This document shows, in pieces, positions 1 to 9,314 of a stretch of 64,000 nucleotides of DNA. Made by a program: the position numbers and the translations under genes. The first letter of the stretch is position 1. Each line of letters starts with the position of its first letter. Under the pieces are notes generated by a model. It did not search any database. It saw only the letters and a list, made by a program, of their open reading frames with translations, and was not told where the DNA came from. Source of the DNA: Erysipelotrichaceae bacterium 66202529 (GTDB lineage: Bacteria > Bacillota_I > Bacilli_A > Erysipelotrichales > Erysipelotrichaceae); the NCBI GenBank assembly GCA_017161075.1, contig CP046174.1, positions 2,294,001-2,358,000 on the forward strand. Direction: 5' to 3'.

Positions 1-392
1 CTTCCCTCACTGTGCCCCGGTGCATCAATGGCACGAAGCGTAAAAGCTCCGATTTCATTTTTTCCAGGCTTCAGCTTGGTTACTGGACTGTTGACAACAA
101 CAGGCGCCTGATAGGAGAAGTTCAGCATCGGATCCTGCAGCATCGCCATATCCAGCTCATTGATATACACCGGACAATGATATTTTTTTACAAGTGCATC
201 CACTCCGGCAATATGATCAAAATGACCGTGTGTCAGCACGATTGCATCAACAATACCATCCTGGGAATCAATCGTTTCCTGCAGCTTAGCCGATTTGCTG
301 CCCGGATCAATGATCAGTACATGATGATCTTCCCAAAGCAGATAGGTATTTACCTGTACCATACCTAAAACAAATATATCCATCTTTTTCAT
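1..392 (-). CDS. MBL-fold metallo-hydrolase, 3' end cut by the window
   Basis: The leftward frame begins at an ATG at 392 with a modest GGTGA-like site upstream and runs off the left edge. The visible 130 residues begin MKKMDIFVLGMVQVNTYLL and contain the zinc-binding THGHFDHIAG motif of the metallo-beta-lactamase fold near residue 54. The N-terminal pattern (a strand, then VNTYLL, then DPGS) is that of the glyoxalase-II-like hydrolases, cytosolic enzymes that cut thioesters or related bonds with a dinuclear metal centre. The family call is firm. The substrate cannot be told from this part, and the later metal ligands are outside the window. Confidence 0.85.
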   Translation of the reverse strand, partial: MKKMDIFVLGMVQVNTYLLWEDHHVLIIDPGSKSAKLQETIDSQDGIVDAIVLTHGHFDHIAGVDALVKKYHCPVYINELDMAMLQDPMLNFSYQAPVVVNSPVTKLKPGKNEIGAFTLRAIDAPGHSEG

Positions 393-430
393 GTCAGTCA
401 CCGAATAAAAAAGACCGTAGTCGGCCCTTC

Positions 431-580
431 TTATTTTTTCTCCTTATGTAAAGTTTTCTTGTTACAACGTGGGCAATATTTCTGAATTTGCATACGTTCT
501 GGATTTTTACGTTTATTACGTGTCCCGATGTAGTTTTCTTCGCCACATTCTGAACATTTGAACGTGATTCTATCTCTCAT
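431..580 (-). CDS. rpmG: 50S ribosomal protein L33
   Basis: This short gene encodes 49 residues starting [18 protein letters not shown] and ending in a basic tail. It keeps the two CxxC pairs (CSEC and CPRC) of the zinc-binding form of L33, a small protein of the large ribosomal subunit near the E site. The ATG at 580 follows a strong GAGGAGGG site. Keeping all four cysteines makes it the Zn-dependent (C+) type, which in many Firmicutes coexists with a cysteine-free copy induced under zinc limitation. It lies between the PBP gene and the MBL-fold gene, all leftward. Confidence 0.96.
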   Translation of the reverse strand: MRDRITFKCSECGEENYIGTRNKRKNPERMQIQKYCPRCNKKTLHKEKK

Positions 581-599
581 GTTGTCCCTCCTCGTACTT

Positions 600-617
600 G
601 CTTGAAAATTATATCAT
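600..617 (-). promoter_or_regulatory. Extended -10 promoter candidate for rpmG
   Basis: On the minus strand a TGATATAAT extended -10 element lies at 616-608, about 30 nt before the rpmG start codon. No good -35 hexamer is visible, as is usual for extended -10 promoters. It would give rpmG its own transcript in addition to read-through from the PBP gene. Confidence 0.5.
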
Positions 618-633
618 ACTCTTTACAAAAAAG

Positions 634-2706
634 CTAATACTTTTTGAAAAACTCTTCTAAAACTTCTGGCATGATATTATAGGCGCAAAGGTTACCTGCA
701 ACACTTTGATCATTCGTCGCAGATTCCGGCACGGAACAGGCAAATGCAACCTTCGCTTTTTTATCGTATGGCGCATAGCCAATGAGTGAAGCATTGGTAT
801 AATTACCGACCTCGGCAGTACCGGTTTTGGCTGCCACCTGTACATTTAATCTGTTGATTGGATCTATCGCATGCTCTCCGGAAACAATCTGACGAAAGCC
901 CATCTGAATCGTTTCCAGATCCTCTTTACTTCCCGGCAGAGCGGATAATACGTTTGTTTTATTCTCATAAACAGTGTAATCTGTATTTACCTCCGTAGCC
1001 GTATTGACCAGCTTCGGCTGCACCTTTTTACCGCCATTGGCAATAGTAGCCGCATACTGCACAAGCTGAATCGGTGTGTAGCTGTCATACTGACCGATGG
1101 CATAGTCCATAAGCAAACCTGCCGCCTGTGTGTTACCTGTAAAGCCCTGTGCCTCATTGGGTACATCCAGACCAGTTTTCGTACCAAGACCAAACATGGA
1201 ATAGTAATTCCGCATAAGCTTAAAGGTTTTCTGAGCCATGGCATCTGTGATTCCCAATGGCTGATCGTAGGCATATGTTCCTCCGGCCAGTTTGATGACC
1301 GACTTAAACATATAGACATTACTGGATACCGCCAGGGCACGAATCGAATTTACTGCACCATAACGGTCAAATGATCCTTTGGTGTTTGTACCAGCAATTT
1401 TCATTGGCTCATCCACCTCGGTACTGTAACGGGTTTGTACACCCTGATCCAGCATCATATAAACCGTCGCACCCTTTACAACAGAACCGGACGCAAAGGC
1501 ATCCAGATACGCACCACTGGAGTAATTCTGAATTTTTCCATCCTCATCCAGATATTTGCCGCTCATTGCATAGATTTCACCGGTTTGCGGATTCATTAAC
1601 ACAACAATCGCCTTTTTGAACTTTTCACGCCCTGTTGTCCCCGCATACTTTTTCAGTGTATCCTCCAGTATAGCATCCACCTTTTTTTGTAATTCCACAT
1701 CAATGGTCAAATGCAGATCATATCCGTTTTTCCCGCTGCTGGTTTCATTCATAATCGCCGTACCATCGGAATCATAAGATATGTCACTGACCCTCGGTGT
1801 ACCGCTGAGCAAGTCCTCATACTGCTTTTCCAAACCGCTCTGCCCGACGCGATCGGTTAAGGAATATCCCATCGCCTCATAATAGGAACGAAGCTCGGAG
1901 GGCACTCCCTGCTTGGATGAGGTTATGCTTCCCAACACATCACGCAAGGTATCTTTATATGGGTACTCCCGTTTCCAGGAGCCCAGATTCACATCAAAGC
2001 CGCGGTATTTATCCTTGTTCTCCATCAGCTTTGCGACACTGTCACTATCCACATCCTCCAGAATCACCTTATTCTGGTTATTCGGCAGCTTGCGCATGGC
2101 AAGATACACATAAAATGCATCCTTGGTGTCATCATCAGCAAGCTCATCCACCATTTTCATCGTGATCCGGCTTCTGATTTTCTTTTCCTGTTCCTCAACT
2201 GTCAGTGTTTCCTTTTCCTTGGCACTCAGCAGATTTTGCCCGGAATCCTTGTTTCCTTTATCATCCGTATGTAAAAACATATACAAATCCTGATAATCGG
2301 AATTTGTCATGCCCTTATGATCCACCTTGAAGTCCTTGGCAAACGTCTGTGCCAGCTTCCACTGCTCCTCACTTGTCGCATCCTTTGGAGGAAAATAAAC
2401 AATATTATGAGAGGAAACGGTTTTTGCGATCACCTTGCCGTTACGATCCAGCATTTCTCCGCGAGCAGTACTGTCCGTCTGCTTCTGGGAAGAATAATTT
2501 TCCAGCTTGGCGGCATAATCCTCCTGGCTTCTTATCTGCAAAAATACCAGACGTACCGATACAACTGAAAATATAAGACATATTATAATACCGAAAATAA
2601 AGATGCGCCTGTTTACAATTTTGAAATAATCGTTCTGCGTCTTCAAAACATCGGAGCTTCTGCTTAATTTCTTTTGATCCAGATCTCGAAAAGGATTTCG
2701 TATCAT
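634..2706 (-). CDS. Penicillin-binding protein 2 / class B transpeptidase
   Basis: The product is about 690 residues: a short cytoplasmic N-terminus, one membrane anchor (roughly residues 33-56), a dimerisation domain and a transpeptidase domain. The active-site motifs are present: SVVK near 408, SSN near 461 and KTGTAEV near 627. It cross-links peptidoglycan at the outer membrane face, in the MrdA/FtsI group. I chose the ATG at 2706 because AGGAGG ends 7 nt upstream; the in-frame GTG at 2712 overlaps that site and is too close. Whether it serves elongation or septation cannot be decided from sequence alone, and no rodA/ftsW partner is adjacent. Confidence 0.93.
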   Translation of the reverse strand: MIRNPFRDLDQKKLSRSSDVLKTQNDYFKIVNRRIFIFGIIICLIFSVVSVRLVFLQIRSQEDYAAKLENYSSQKQTDSTARGEMLDRNGKVIAKTVSSHNIVYFPPKDATSEEQWKLAQTFAKDFKVDHKGMTNSDYQDLYMFLHTDDKGNKDSGQNLLSAKEKETLTVEEQEKKIRSRITMKMVDELADDDTKDAFYVYLAMRKLPNNQNKVILEDVDSDSVAKLMENKDKYRGFDVNLGSWKREYPYKDTLRDVLGSITSSKQGVPSELRSYYEAMGYSLTDRVGQSGLEKQYEDLLSGTPRVSDISYDSDGTAIMNETSSGKNGYDLHLTIDVELQKKVDAILEDTLKKYAGTTGREKFKKAIVVLMNPQTGEIYAMSGKYLDEDGKIQNYSSGAYLDAFASGSVVKGATVYMMLDQGVQTRYSTEVDEPMKIAGTNTKGSFDRYGAVNSIRALAVSSNVYMFKSVIKLAGGTYAYDQPLGITDAMAQKTFKLMRNYYSMFGLGTKTGLDVPNEAQGFTGNTQAAGLLMDYAIGQYDSYTPIQLVQYAATIANGGKKVQPKLVNTATEVNTDYTVYENKTNVLSALPGSKEDLETIQMGFRQIVSGEHAIDPINRLNVQVAAKTGTAEVGNYTNASLIGYAPYDKKAKVAFACSVPESATNDQSVAGNLCAYNIMPEVLEEFFKKY

Positions 2707-2958
2707 ACGCACACCTCCTGCCCATTAGTATACCATAAACAAAATAGTGATTCCATACATTTAAAGATTTGTAAGATTTTTGTAATGCACGCTGACTTAC
2801 GCATGGAAAGCAATACATAAGCACAGGCTTTATCGAATACCCTGATATGTTCCCTGCTGCATATATCCTATAAAAATCAAGCATATATATCTTATACAAT
2901 ACCGCTACAATAAGCTATCTTACACATCCCATTTGAGCCTGTTCCAGAAAGGCTTGGA

Positions 2959-2988
2959 TTGCTTTTCCTAAGGAACTTCTGCTATAAT
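2959..2988 (+). promoter_or_regulatory. Sigma-A promoter of ispG
   Basis: A perfect TATAAT is at 2983-2988, with TTGCTT at 2959-2964 as a fair -35 box and 18 nt between. Transcription would start about 2995, just ahead of the AGGTGA ribosome site and the ispG ATG, leaving almost no leader. The rest of 2707-2958, between the divergent PBP gene and ispG, shows no other recognisable element. Confidence 0.7.
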
Positions 2989-3010
2989 GAAAACATGAGG
3001 TGAAACCAAT

Positions 3011-4087
3011 ATGAAAAGAACAAATACAAGAAGCATACAGGTTCGCGATTTACAGATTGGCGGGCAAAACAGAGTTGTTATACAGTCCATGTGCAACACA
3101 CGGACAAGTGATATAGAAGCTACGGTAGCACAGATTTTACAGCTGGAGCAGATTGGCTGTGAGCTGGTACGCATGGCCGTGATAGATGAGAAGGATGCAG
3201 CCGCTATTACAGAAATCAAAAGGCGTACACATATCCCGCTCGTTGCGGATATTCATTACGATTACCGTATTGCTATTGCAGCCGTGAAGGCGGGTATTGA
3301 TAAGATTCGTTTAAATCCGGGAAACATCGGAGGAAAAGAAAATGTAGAGGCTGTTGTCAAGGTATGCAAAGAGCATCACATTCCAATCCGCATCGGGATA
3401 AACAGCGGTTCTCTGGAAAAGGATATTCATGAAAAATATGGCAGACCGACAGCCGAGGGAATGATGGAAAGTGCCCGCCGCCATGTTCAGATTCTGGAGG
3501 AGCTTGATTTCCACGATATCTGTCTGTCCTTTAAATCTAGCGATCCACTGCTTTGTATAGATGCCTATCGCTTAGCAGCTACCACCTTCCCCTATCCGCT
3601 CCATCTTGGCGTAACAGAGGCAGGCACCTTTATAGGCAGTGCAATCAAAAGCAGCATGGCACTGGGTACGTTGTTAAATGAAGGCATCGGTGATACGATT
3701 CGAATCAGCGTTAACGGGGATCCGGTAAATGAAATCACGATCGTAAAGCAGCTGCTGAAATGCTGCGGACTCTTAAAAAATACGCCGAATCTGATAGCCT
3801 GTCCGACCTGTGGCAGAACCGCATGGGATATGCAGCCGGTTGTAGATGAAATGGAGGCGTTCCTGCAGACGATTAACTGTGATGTAAATGTCGCCATTAT
3901 GGGCTGTGCAGTAAACGGGCCGGGAGAAGCAAAGCATGCGGATATTGCTATAGCAGGAGGGCGCAATGAGGGGCTGCTTATAAAAAAGGGTACTATCATC
4001 GAAAAGCTGCCACAGGAACAAATCGTTGCACGGTTAAAGGAAGAAATTCTGGCATTTGAAAAGGAGCATTGCAAGAGTACCCTTTAA
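3011..4087 (+). CDS. ispG: 4-hydroxy-3-methylbut-2-enyl diphosphate synthase
   Basis: This 358-residue protein is IspG (GcpE). It reductively converts methylerythritol cyclodiphosphate to HMBPP in the MEP isoprenoid pathway using a [4Fe-4S] cluster. The TIM-barrel N-terminal half shows VADIHYDYRIA and RLNPGNIGG. The C-terminal half carries the cluster cysteines in CPTCGRT and MGCAVNGPGEAKHAD. Length and motifs match the bacterial single-module form. The ATG at 3011 follows AGGTGA at good spacing. The next pathway enzyme, ispH, lies 3.4 kb away on the same strand. A strong hairpin terminator ends the transcript, so ispG appears monocistronic. Confidence 0.98.
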   Translation: MKRTNTRSIQVRDLQIGGQNRVVIQSMCNTRTSDIEATVAQILQLEQIGCELVRMAVIDEKDAAAITEIKRRTHIPLVADIHYDYRIAIAAVKAGIDKIRLNPGNIGGKENVEAVVKVCKEHHIPIRIGINSGSLEKDIHEKYGRPTAEGMMESARRHVQILEELDFHDICLSFKSSDPLLCIDAYRLAATTFPYPLHLGVTEAGTFIGSAIKSSMALGTLLNEGIGDTIRISVNGDPVNEITIVKQLLKCCGLLKNTPNLIACPTCGRTAWDMQPVVDEMEAFLQTINCDVNVAIMGCAVNGPGEAKHADIAIAGGRNEGLLIKKGTIIEKLPQEQIVARLKEEILAFEKEHCKSTL

Positions 4088-4168
4088 ATAAGGACTCCGT
4101 TGCTTAATAATGTTATACACACATATCCTGTATAAGCTCCATCATGATTTTATAGTCTCATAGCTTTT

Positions 4169-4207
4169 AAAGGCACTGCTCACCGTGGTGCCTTTGTTTT
4201 TTTGTTT
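4169..4207 (+). terminator. Rho-independent terminator after ispG
   Basis: An 8-bp stem (AAAGGCAC at 4169-4176 with GTGCCTTT at 4188-4195) is followed by TTGTTTTTTT on the plus strand. Confidence 0.9.
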
Positions 4208-4243
4208 GATTTTTCTATATGCTGATGGATTTTACTGGAAAAT

Positions 4244-4273
4244 AAAAAAAAGACCGCCTGTTTTACGGGCTTT
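4244..4273 (-). terminator. Possible terminator for the acetyltransferase-nfo operon
   Basis: On the minus strand AAAGCCCG and CGGTCTTT can pair with one mismatch and are followed by eight T residues. It lies about 200 nt beyond the acetyltransferase stop codon. The stem is imperfect. No gene was recognised in the sequence between it and the acetyltransferase. Confidence 0.45.
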
Positions 4274-4478
4274 GAAACGACTCCTTTCATTTGGTTGTCC
4301 AAACTTTGGTGGTTCACTTCATTCTTACTCGCTTTGCATAATGCTGTAATTGACGGCCAATCATTCTGTGCATTTCTGAGTAAGACCCGCTACATATCCG
4401 GTCTTTTTCCTTTGTTTTCAGAATTAGCTTTAATTCCTTTATTACCCTTGCAGTTCTTCTGCATTACATCCAGTATGA

Positions 4479-5009
4479 TTACAAATAATAGCCCATTTCA
4501 ATGCGGACGGCATGATTTTCTATATCCTGGTTGCTTTTGAAAGAAAGATCGCAGCCCAGGAATACGAAGCCGTTTCGCAGATAGCACTGTATTGCAGGGT
4601 CGTTGCAGGACTGTGTTTCCAGTACAATACAGCGAATCCTGCGCTCCTTCGCCAACTCCTTGACATGCTGTAACAAAAGCGTTGCACAGCCTCTGCCGCG
4701 ATATGCAGGCGTTACATATATATTGGAAATGCGCAGTCTCTGCGTCCAGCTTTCCATACAAATTTCCATAAGAGCGATGACCTGTCCAGCCTCACGAACA
4801 GCAAACAGCTCAGGATTTTCCAGCCATTCACTGCACCACACATCATCAAAACCGCACGCTAGCGGCTCGATAAGCTTTGTGCGTTTAAACATCACACCGA
4901 AGCAGTCATCACCCTGTTTGGAAATTGCTTCATAAATATAGGAAGTAACATATCTGACTTGTAACGCCTTCTCCTTATAGTCCGCAATGTCCAGCCTGCA
5001 TAGCTCCAT
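4479..5009 (-). CDS. GNAT-family N-acetyltransferase
   Basis: The 176-residue product has a GNAT core: an acceptor-side N-terminal half, then a motif A stretch at about 100-118 (IYVTPAYRGRGCATLLL, with the RGRGCA acetyl-CoA pyrophosphate loop), then motif B ending in CYLRNGFVFLGC. The C-terminal part resembles streptothricin-type acetyltransferases, but the substrate is unknown. It starts 2 nt after the nfo stop codon without a strong ribosome site, which suggests translational coupling to nfo. Its role beside DNA-repair and RNA-helicase genes is not evident. Confidence 0.85.
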   Translation of the reverse strand: MELCRLDIADYKEKALQVRYVTSYIYEAISKQGDDCFGVMFKRTKLIEPLACGFDDVWCSEWLENPELFAVREAGQVIALMEICMESWTQRLRISNIYVTPAYRGRGCATLLLQHVKELAKERRIRCIVLETQSCNDPAIQCYLRNGFVFLGCDLSFKSNQDIENHAVRIEMGYYL

Positions 5010-5011
5010 CG

Positions 5012-5893
5012 TTAAACACCCGCCTTGATTTTTTCCATGATCTGCTCATCAAACACACCGCTTCGCAGCATGGCGATTTCCTGGCGGTATGGCGGATGAT
5101 CCTCCACATACGGCGTTTCCAGAATTTTCACAACATCCTTCACACGCTCATTATGCACAATGGCATTCAGCTTATCAAAGCCGATTTCTCCAAAGCCGAT
5201 ATTCGCATGCCGATCCTTACGTGCCCCCTGTACATTTTTAGAATCATTGATATGCATGCAGACCAGACGGTCAAGACCAATCACTTTGTCAAATTCATCC
5301 AGGATTTGATCAAAATCTGATAAATCATATCCAGCATCATGGATATGGCACGTATCCAGACATACACGCAGACGGTCACCATAGACTGCATGATCCATCA
5401 GATACCGGATATGGGCAAAGGAATATCCGATTTCACTGCCCTTTCCGGCCATTGTTTCGATTGCAATCTGTACATCCTGAACGTCCGTCATCGCCTGATT
5501 CAGACCCTCGACAATCTTTTTCAGACCTTCCTCTTCTCCGGCCTTTACATGACTGCCCGGATGCAGAACCAGTACGGTTGCACGCAATGCCTGTACACGG
5601 GCAATCTCCTTTTGTAAAAACTCCACACCCAGCGTAAAGGTTTCCTCACGAACACAGTTAGCCAGATTGATGATATATGGTGCATGAACGATCATACTGC
5701 TTTCTTCGATCCCGTGCTCCTTCATAAGCGTGTGTGCTTCTTCAATTTTCAACTCGCTCATTGCCTTGCGCCGTGTATTTTGCGGTGCTCCGGTATACAG
5801 CATAAACGCATTGGCACCATAGCTGATTGCTTCCTTTACCGACCCCAGCACATAATCCGGTGCAGACATGGAAACATGACATCCTAGCTTCAT
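5012..5893 (-). CDS. nfo: Deoxyribonuclease IV (AP endonuclease)
   Basis: The 293-residue product is endonuclease IV, a three-zinc TIM-barrel enzyme that cuts 5' of abasic sites and removes 3' blocking groups in base excision repair. Recognisable family blocks include the N-terminal [52 protein letters not shown] and [10 protein letters not shown], which supply the metal-binding His, Asp and Glu residues. Its ATG overlaps the stop of the upstream helicase as ATGA. The same helicase-nfo pairing is known in B. subtilis (cshB-yqfS). Confidence 0.97.
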   Translation of the reverse strand: MKLGCHVSMSAPDYVLGSVKEAISYGANAFMLYTGAPQNTRRKAMSELKIEEAHTLMKEHGIEESSMIVHAPYIINLANCVREETFTLGVEFLQKEIARVQALRATVLVLHPGSHVKAGEEEGLKKIVEGLNQAMTDVQDVQIAIETMAGKGSEIGYSFAHIRYLMDHAVYGDRLRVCLDTCHIHDAGYDLSDFDQILDEFDKVIGLDRLVCMHINDSKNVQGARKDRHANIGFGEIGFDKLNAIVHNERVKDVVKILETPYVEDHPPYRQEIAMLRSGVFDEQIMEKIKAGV

Positions 5894-7254
5894 TCCTGAC
5901 CTCCCCGTTTTTCCATAACCTTCTGCTTTGCACGCTCCTTTTTCTGACGCTGGATATCCTCCTGAATCATCTGACGGCGTGCCTTGCGTTTCAGCTTTTC
6001 CACTTCCTGCTTCCGTTTCACCTTATATCCCGGCTTTACTTTTTTCTTTTTCTTTGAGACGATTTTAGAAATCTCCTTTTCCAGCGGATCATCCTTTTTC
6101 ACCTTTTTGCGGTGCAGCGGCTCCAAATCGCTCCAGGTACCGTTTTTTAAATTGCGATGCTTAAAGCCGATTCCCTTTATCTCCAGAGAGCGGATCATCG
6201 CATCATCCTGCTTCTTATACAGGGCATAACAGATTCCATCCCTGCCGGCACGTCCGGTACGCCCGCTGCGATGAATATAATAATCCAGCTCTCTTGGAAA
6301 GCCCAGAGAAATAACGTGAGAAATTCCTTCGATATCAATACCGCGCGCTGCGATATCCGTTGCCACGACATAGGATTTCTGAATATTCACCAAATCCTTC
6401 ATAGCCTTTGTACGCTCTCTTGGTGTCAAATCCCCATGCAGCTCAATGATGCCATATCCCGTATCCCGCATCATAGCGGCTACACTTGCGGCCTGGGTTC
6501 TTGTATTTGCGAAAATCAGACATACATAAGGCGTAAAGGTCGGTAACAGCTCTAACAGCTTTTCCTCATAGCTCTTTTCCTGACACGGAATCAGCACATG
6601 CTCGATTTTTGGATGAAAATCGCTTTGTTCCTGAATATGTACGGTACTCGGATTATCCATATATTTCTTTAAAAACTGCTGCAGAGCGACCGGAATTGTA
6701 GCGGAGAAGCTCATCATCTGTAAATTCTTTTTCATTTTTCCGGCAATGGCATCCACATCCTCCAGAAAACCGAATTCCAGCGTCATATCTGCCTCATCGA
6801 CAACCATGATATCCGCAGTATCCACGCGCAGCGTCTGTTCCTTCAGGAACAAATCCCTGATACGTCCCGGCGTTCCTACAACGATATGCGGCTGTACCTT
6901 TAATTGCTCATTCATTCTTGATTTTTCCATACCGCCCGTAATCAAACGGATTCTAAGCATTGGATCTGCCTCACTCATTTTGTCACAGCGATTGAAAATC
7001 TGCAGGGCCAGCTCTCTGGTTGGCGCAGTAATCACCGCCTGAATCCCTGATTGACTGCTATCCACCTTTTCCATAATCGGAATCAGAAAGGAATGTGTTT
7101 TTCCGGTACCTGTATCTGAGATTCCGATGATATCTCTCCCCTTACAGGCAAGTGGAATTACAGCCTGCTGAATAGGAGTTGGCTCTTTGAAGCCCTCCAG
7201 GTTTATAAATTTTTTCGTGGCTTCACGAAAGTTGTAATCTGTATATTTGCTCAT
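5890..7254 (-). CDS. cshB: DEAD-box ATP-dependent RNA helicase
   Basis: About 454 residues with the full DEAD-box set in order: Q motif ([13 protein letters not shown]), motif I SDTGTGKT, Ia APTRELALQ, motif II VVDEAD, motif III SAT, motif V DIAARGID and motif [14 protein letters not shown] very basic tail rich in KKKKK and KRK follows, as in helicases acting on rRNA or cold-stress mRNA. The neighbour nfo supports the CshB (YqfR) assignment over CshA or DeaD. Translation should start at the ATG at 7254, preceded by AAGGAGGT. The reading frame stays open 66 nt farther upstream, but no ribosome site supports a longer protein. Confidence 0.93.
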   Translation of the reverse strand: MSKYTDYNFREATKKFINLEGFKEPTPIQQAVIPLACKGRDIIGISDTGTGKTHSFLIPIMEKVDSSQSGIQAVITAPTRELALQIFNRCDKMSEADPMLRIRLITGGMEKSRMNEQLKVQPHIVVGTPGRIRDLFLKEQTLRVDTADIMVVDEADMTLEFGFLEDVDAIAGKMKKNLQMMSFSATIPVALQQFLKKYMDNPSTVHIQEQSDFHPKIEHVLIPCQEKSYEEKLLELLPTFTPYVCLIFANTRTQAASVAAMMRDTGYGIIELHGDLTPRERTKAMKDLVNIQKSYVVATDIAARGIDIEGISHVISLGFPRELDYYIHRSGRTGRAGRDGICYALYKKQDDAMIRSLEIKGIGFKHRNLKNGTWSDLEPLHRKKVKKDDPLEKEISKIVSKKKKKVKPGYKVKRKQEVEKLKRKARRQMIQEDIQRQKKERAKQKVMEKRGGQE

Positions 7255-7430
7255 AAAATACCTCCTTATACGAATAAGCAGCCTCTTTATTATACAGGAA
7301 ATCTCAAAGTTGTAAAACAATTTCTTTTTCCCTGCTATTTACCTACAATTCTGATACAGCGCTTATCACATATATGCTTATTATGGCATAATCAGCGGCA
7401 AAATTCTATGCATCTGCGTTTCTTTTCCTG

Positions 7431-7436
7431 TATAAT
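7431..7436 (+). promoter_or_regulatory. -10 element of ispH
   Basis: A perfect TATAAT lies 18 nt before the ispH start codon. The -35 region (around 7408-7413, ATGCAT) is weak, so another factor or a low basal rate is possible. Confidence 0.55.
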
Positions 7437-7454
7437 GGAGAGGAGGTGAAGATA

Positions 7455-8363
7455 ATGGAAGTTATAAAGGTCGTTCCCCGTGGATATTGCAAGGGTGTTA
7501 TCAATGCCATCCAGCTAGCGAAAAAAACAGCGCAGCTGCATCCGGATACACCGATTTATGTACTGGGTATGCTGGTGCATAATTCCTATGTTATGCGGGC
7601 ATTGAAGGAGCTGCATATTTATCCCGTTGATGATAAAGCAAAAACAAGACTGGAGCTGCTGGATGAAATCGACGAAGGTATCGTTATTTTCACAGCGCAT
7701 GGCATATCGCCTGCAGTTAAGGAAAAGGCAGCACAAAAGGGACTGCAATGTGTGGATGCCAGCTGTCCTGATGTAATGAAAACACAGGACATTGTGACAG
7801 AGCAGCTGAAAAAGGGCTGTGATGTATTGTATATTGGAAAGCCGCATCATCCGGAGGCAGAGGCCGTTGTTTCTCTGAGTGCGAAGGTGCATCTGATCAG
7901 CACAGAAAAGGATGTAGAGCAGCTGCCTGCTATGGAGCCTGTATTTGTTACAAATCAGACAACTATGTCAATTTTTGATATAGAAGCGCTGTTTGAAGCC
8001 ATCCGCAAACGCTATCCCAATGCGGTATTCTGTGAGGAAATCTGCAATGCCACACGGATTCGGCAGCAGGCAGTTGCGGATTTGAAGGATAAGCAGATTG
8101 ATGTTCTTTATGTTGTCGGTGATAAATATTCCAACAATTCCAACCGCCTTGCCCAAATTGCCCGTGATCAGGGCATACAGCAGGTATATCTCATCGATGA
8201 TGTTCAGGATGTACGAGAGGAACATTTACAGGATGTACAGCGTGTGGCAGTTACTTCCGGTGCCAGTACACCAACCTATCTGACAGCACAGGTGATTGAG
8301 TATCTGGAAGCTTATATCCCCGGCAAACCGAAGCCGGAAATCCGACTATCTGAAATATTGTAG
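7455..8363 (+). CDS. ispH: 4-hydroxy-3-methylbut-2-enyl diphosphate reductase
   Basis: About 302 residues of IspH (LytB), the last MEP-pathway enzyme, which reduces HMBPP to IPP and DMAPP. The three cluster cysteines are in GYCKG (about 13), DASCPDV (about 96) and EEICNATR (about 197), with HHPEAEAV and TTMS blocks between. AGGAGGTG precedes the ATG at 7455 at ideal spacing, so the in-frame GTG at 7446, which lies inside the ribosome site, is rejected. A TATAAT at 7431-7436 gives a promoter with a poor -35. It stands alone between the helicase operon and a leftward Nudix gene. Confidence 0.97.
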   Translation: MEVIKVVPRGYCKGVINAIQLAKKTAQLHPDTPIYVLGMLVHNSYVMRALKELHIYPVDDKAKTRLELLDEIDEGIVIFTAHGISPAVKEKAAQKGLQCVDASCPDVMKTQDIVTEQLKKGCDVLYIGKPHHPEAEAVVSLSAKVHLISTEKDVEQLPAMEPVFVTNQTTMSIFDIEALFEAIRKRYPNAVFCEEICNATRIRQQAVADLKDKQIDVLYVVGDKYSNNSNRLAQIARDQGIQQVYLIDDVQDVREEHLQDVQRVAVTSGASTPTYLTAQVIEYLEAYIPGKPKPEIRLSEIL

Positions 8364-8377
8364 GCATATTGTAGAAA

Positions 8378-8430
8378 AGCCAGTGATTCCCCGCAGATGT
8401 AACTGCAGCAGAGATCACTGGCTCTTTTAT
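8378..8430. terminator. Bidirectional terminator between ispH and the Nudix gene
   Basis: A perfect 10-bp inverted repeat (AGCCAGTGAT at 8378-8387, ATCACTGGCT at 8414-8423) is followed by CTTTTAT on the plus strand and by CTTTTC in the other direction. It can end both converging transcripts. Confidence 0.85.
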
Positions 8431-8433
8431 GCA

Positions 8434-8949
8434 TCAGCTCTTTTCAAAATACTGAGCAAGCTGATTCTTTATTTCATGATACCAGAGCTGAATCGGATGT
8501 GTGATAAGATGCAGCCGCATCATTTCCTCAAATGTCAACTGATCAACAAGCATGGCGTCTATGGTTTCTTGTTCCTGCAGCTGCAGCTTGTCAAGCTCCA
8601 CAGGATATTGCAGCAGATAATGATCATAAATCCCCTGTCCCTTGCGTTTTCTTTTGAATTTGTGCAGCTGATCCAGTGTACATTCAATACCGGTTTCCTC
8701 ATACAGCTCACGCTGTGCACCTTCGATCGAGCTTTCCCCATGCAAAACAGAGCCGCCGGTGACCTCCCATAAGAGTCCACCTGGCTTACAGGCATCGCGC
8801 TTTGTCAGCAGCAATCTGCCATCAAAGGTAAAGGTCCAAATAAATACAACGATATGATACAAGCCCTCCGGAATTGGTTTCCCTCGTATTTGCAATTTAT
8901 TAACGGGCTGCTCCTGTGCATCATACAAATCCCAAAGCTCCATAATCAT
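8434..8949 (-). CDS. Nudix hydrolase
   Basis: The product is about 171 residues with a complete Nudix box starting GSVLHGESS and containing RELYEETGI (Gx5Ex7REUxEExGU) near residues 66-88. These enzymes cleave nucleoside diphosphates linked to another group, using Mg2+ held by the box glutamates. The N-terminus (ELWDLYDAQEQPV, then GLYHIVV) is like the isopentenyl-diphosphate-isomerase and YfcD side of the family, but the substrate is unknown. The start is uncertain: ATG at 8949, ATG at 8943 or GTG at 8952 are possible, with GGAAAG as the only ribosome site. Confidence 0.88.
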   Translation of the reverse strand: MIMELWDLYDAQEQPVNKLQIRGKPIPEGLYHIVVFIWTFTFDGRLLLTKRDACKPGGLLWEVTGGSVLHGESSIEGAQRELYEETGIECTLDQLHKFKRKRKGQGIYDHYLLQYPVELDKLQLQEQETIDAMLVDQLTFEEMMRLHLITHPIQLWYHEIKNQLAQYFEKS

Positions 8950-9279
8950 CACTTCTTTCCAGTTAGTATTATACCAGAAAGTATACAGATATGACAGTCC
9001 TGATCTGTATGGTTAAATTCATAAAGTATATCGCAAAGGCAAAGCAGTACGCAGCAAGCAGCCACAAGATTGTTAAGTGCTTTTCTATATCCCACTTTAA
9101 AATTGAAATATGGTCATTCAATATGGCAAATCAATGACAAGATATGGCTTCTTGTTATATTGAAATGATATACTTCCCCTTACTTACTTTTGATTGCATT
9201 GCGTTTTCTTTCTATAATGAATAGTACCCCTGCTCTCAAAGAAGCCTGTGCGACTATAGCGTTTTTGTATAAGCTGAGA
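8950..9279. other. Intergenic region, nothing recognised
   Basis: This AT-rich stretch between the Nudix gene and trmK has no convincing reading frame, tRNA or strong hairpin. The promoter of the leftward Nudix gene should be within it, but no consensus pair stands out. Confidence 0.5.
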
Positions 9280-9314
9280 AAAGAAAAAGGAACGGTTAAT
9301 CAGTCCAGTTCCTT
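9280..9314 (-). terminator. Terminator of the dnaG-rpoD-trmK operon
   Basis: AAGGAAC and GTTCCTT (plus-strand 9287-9293 and 9308-9314) form a hairpin overlapping the trmK stop codon. On the minus strand it is followed by TTTTTCTTTT. Confidence 0.75.
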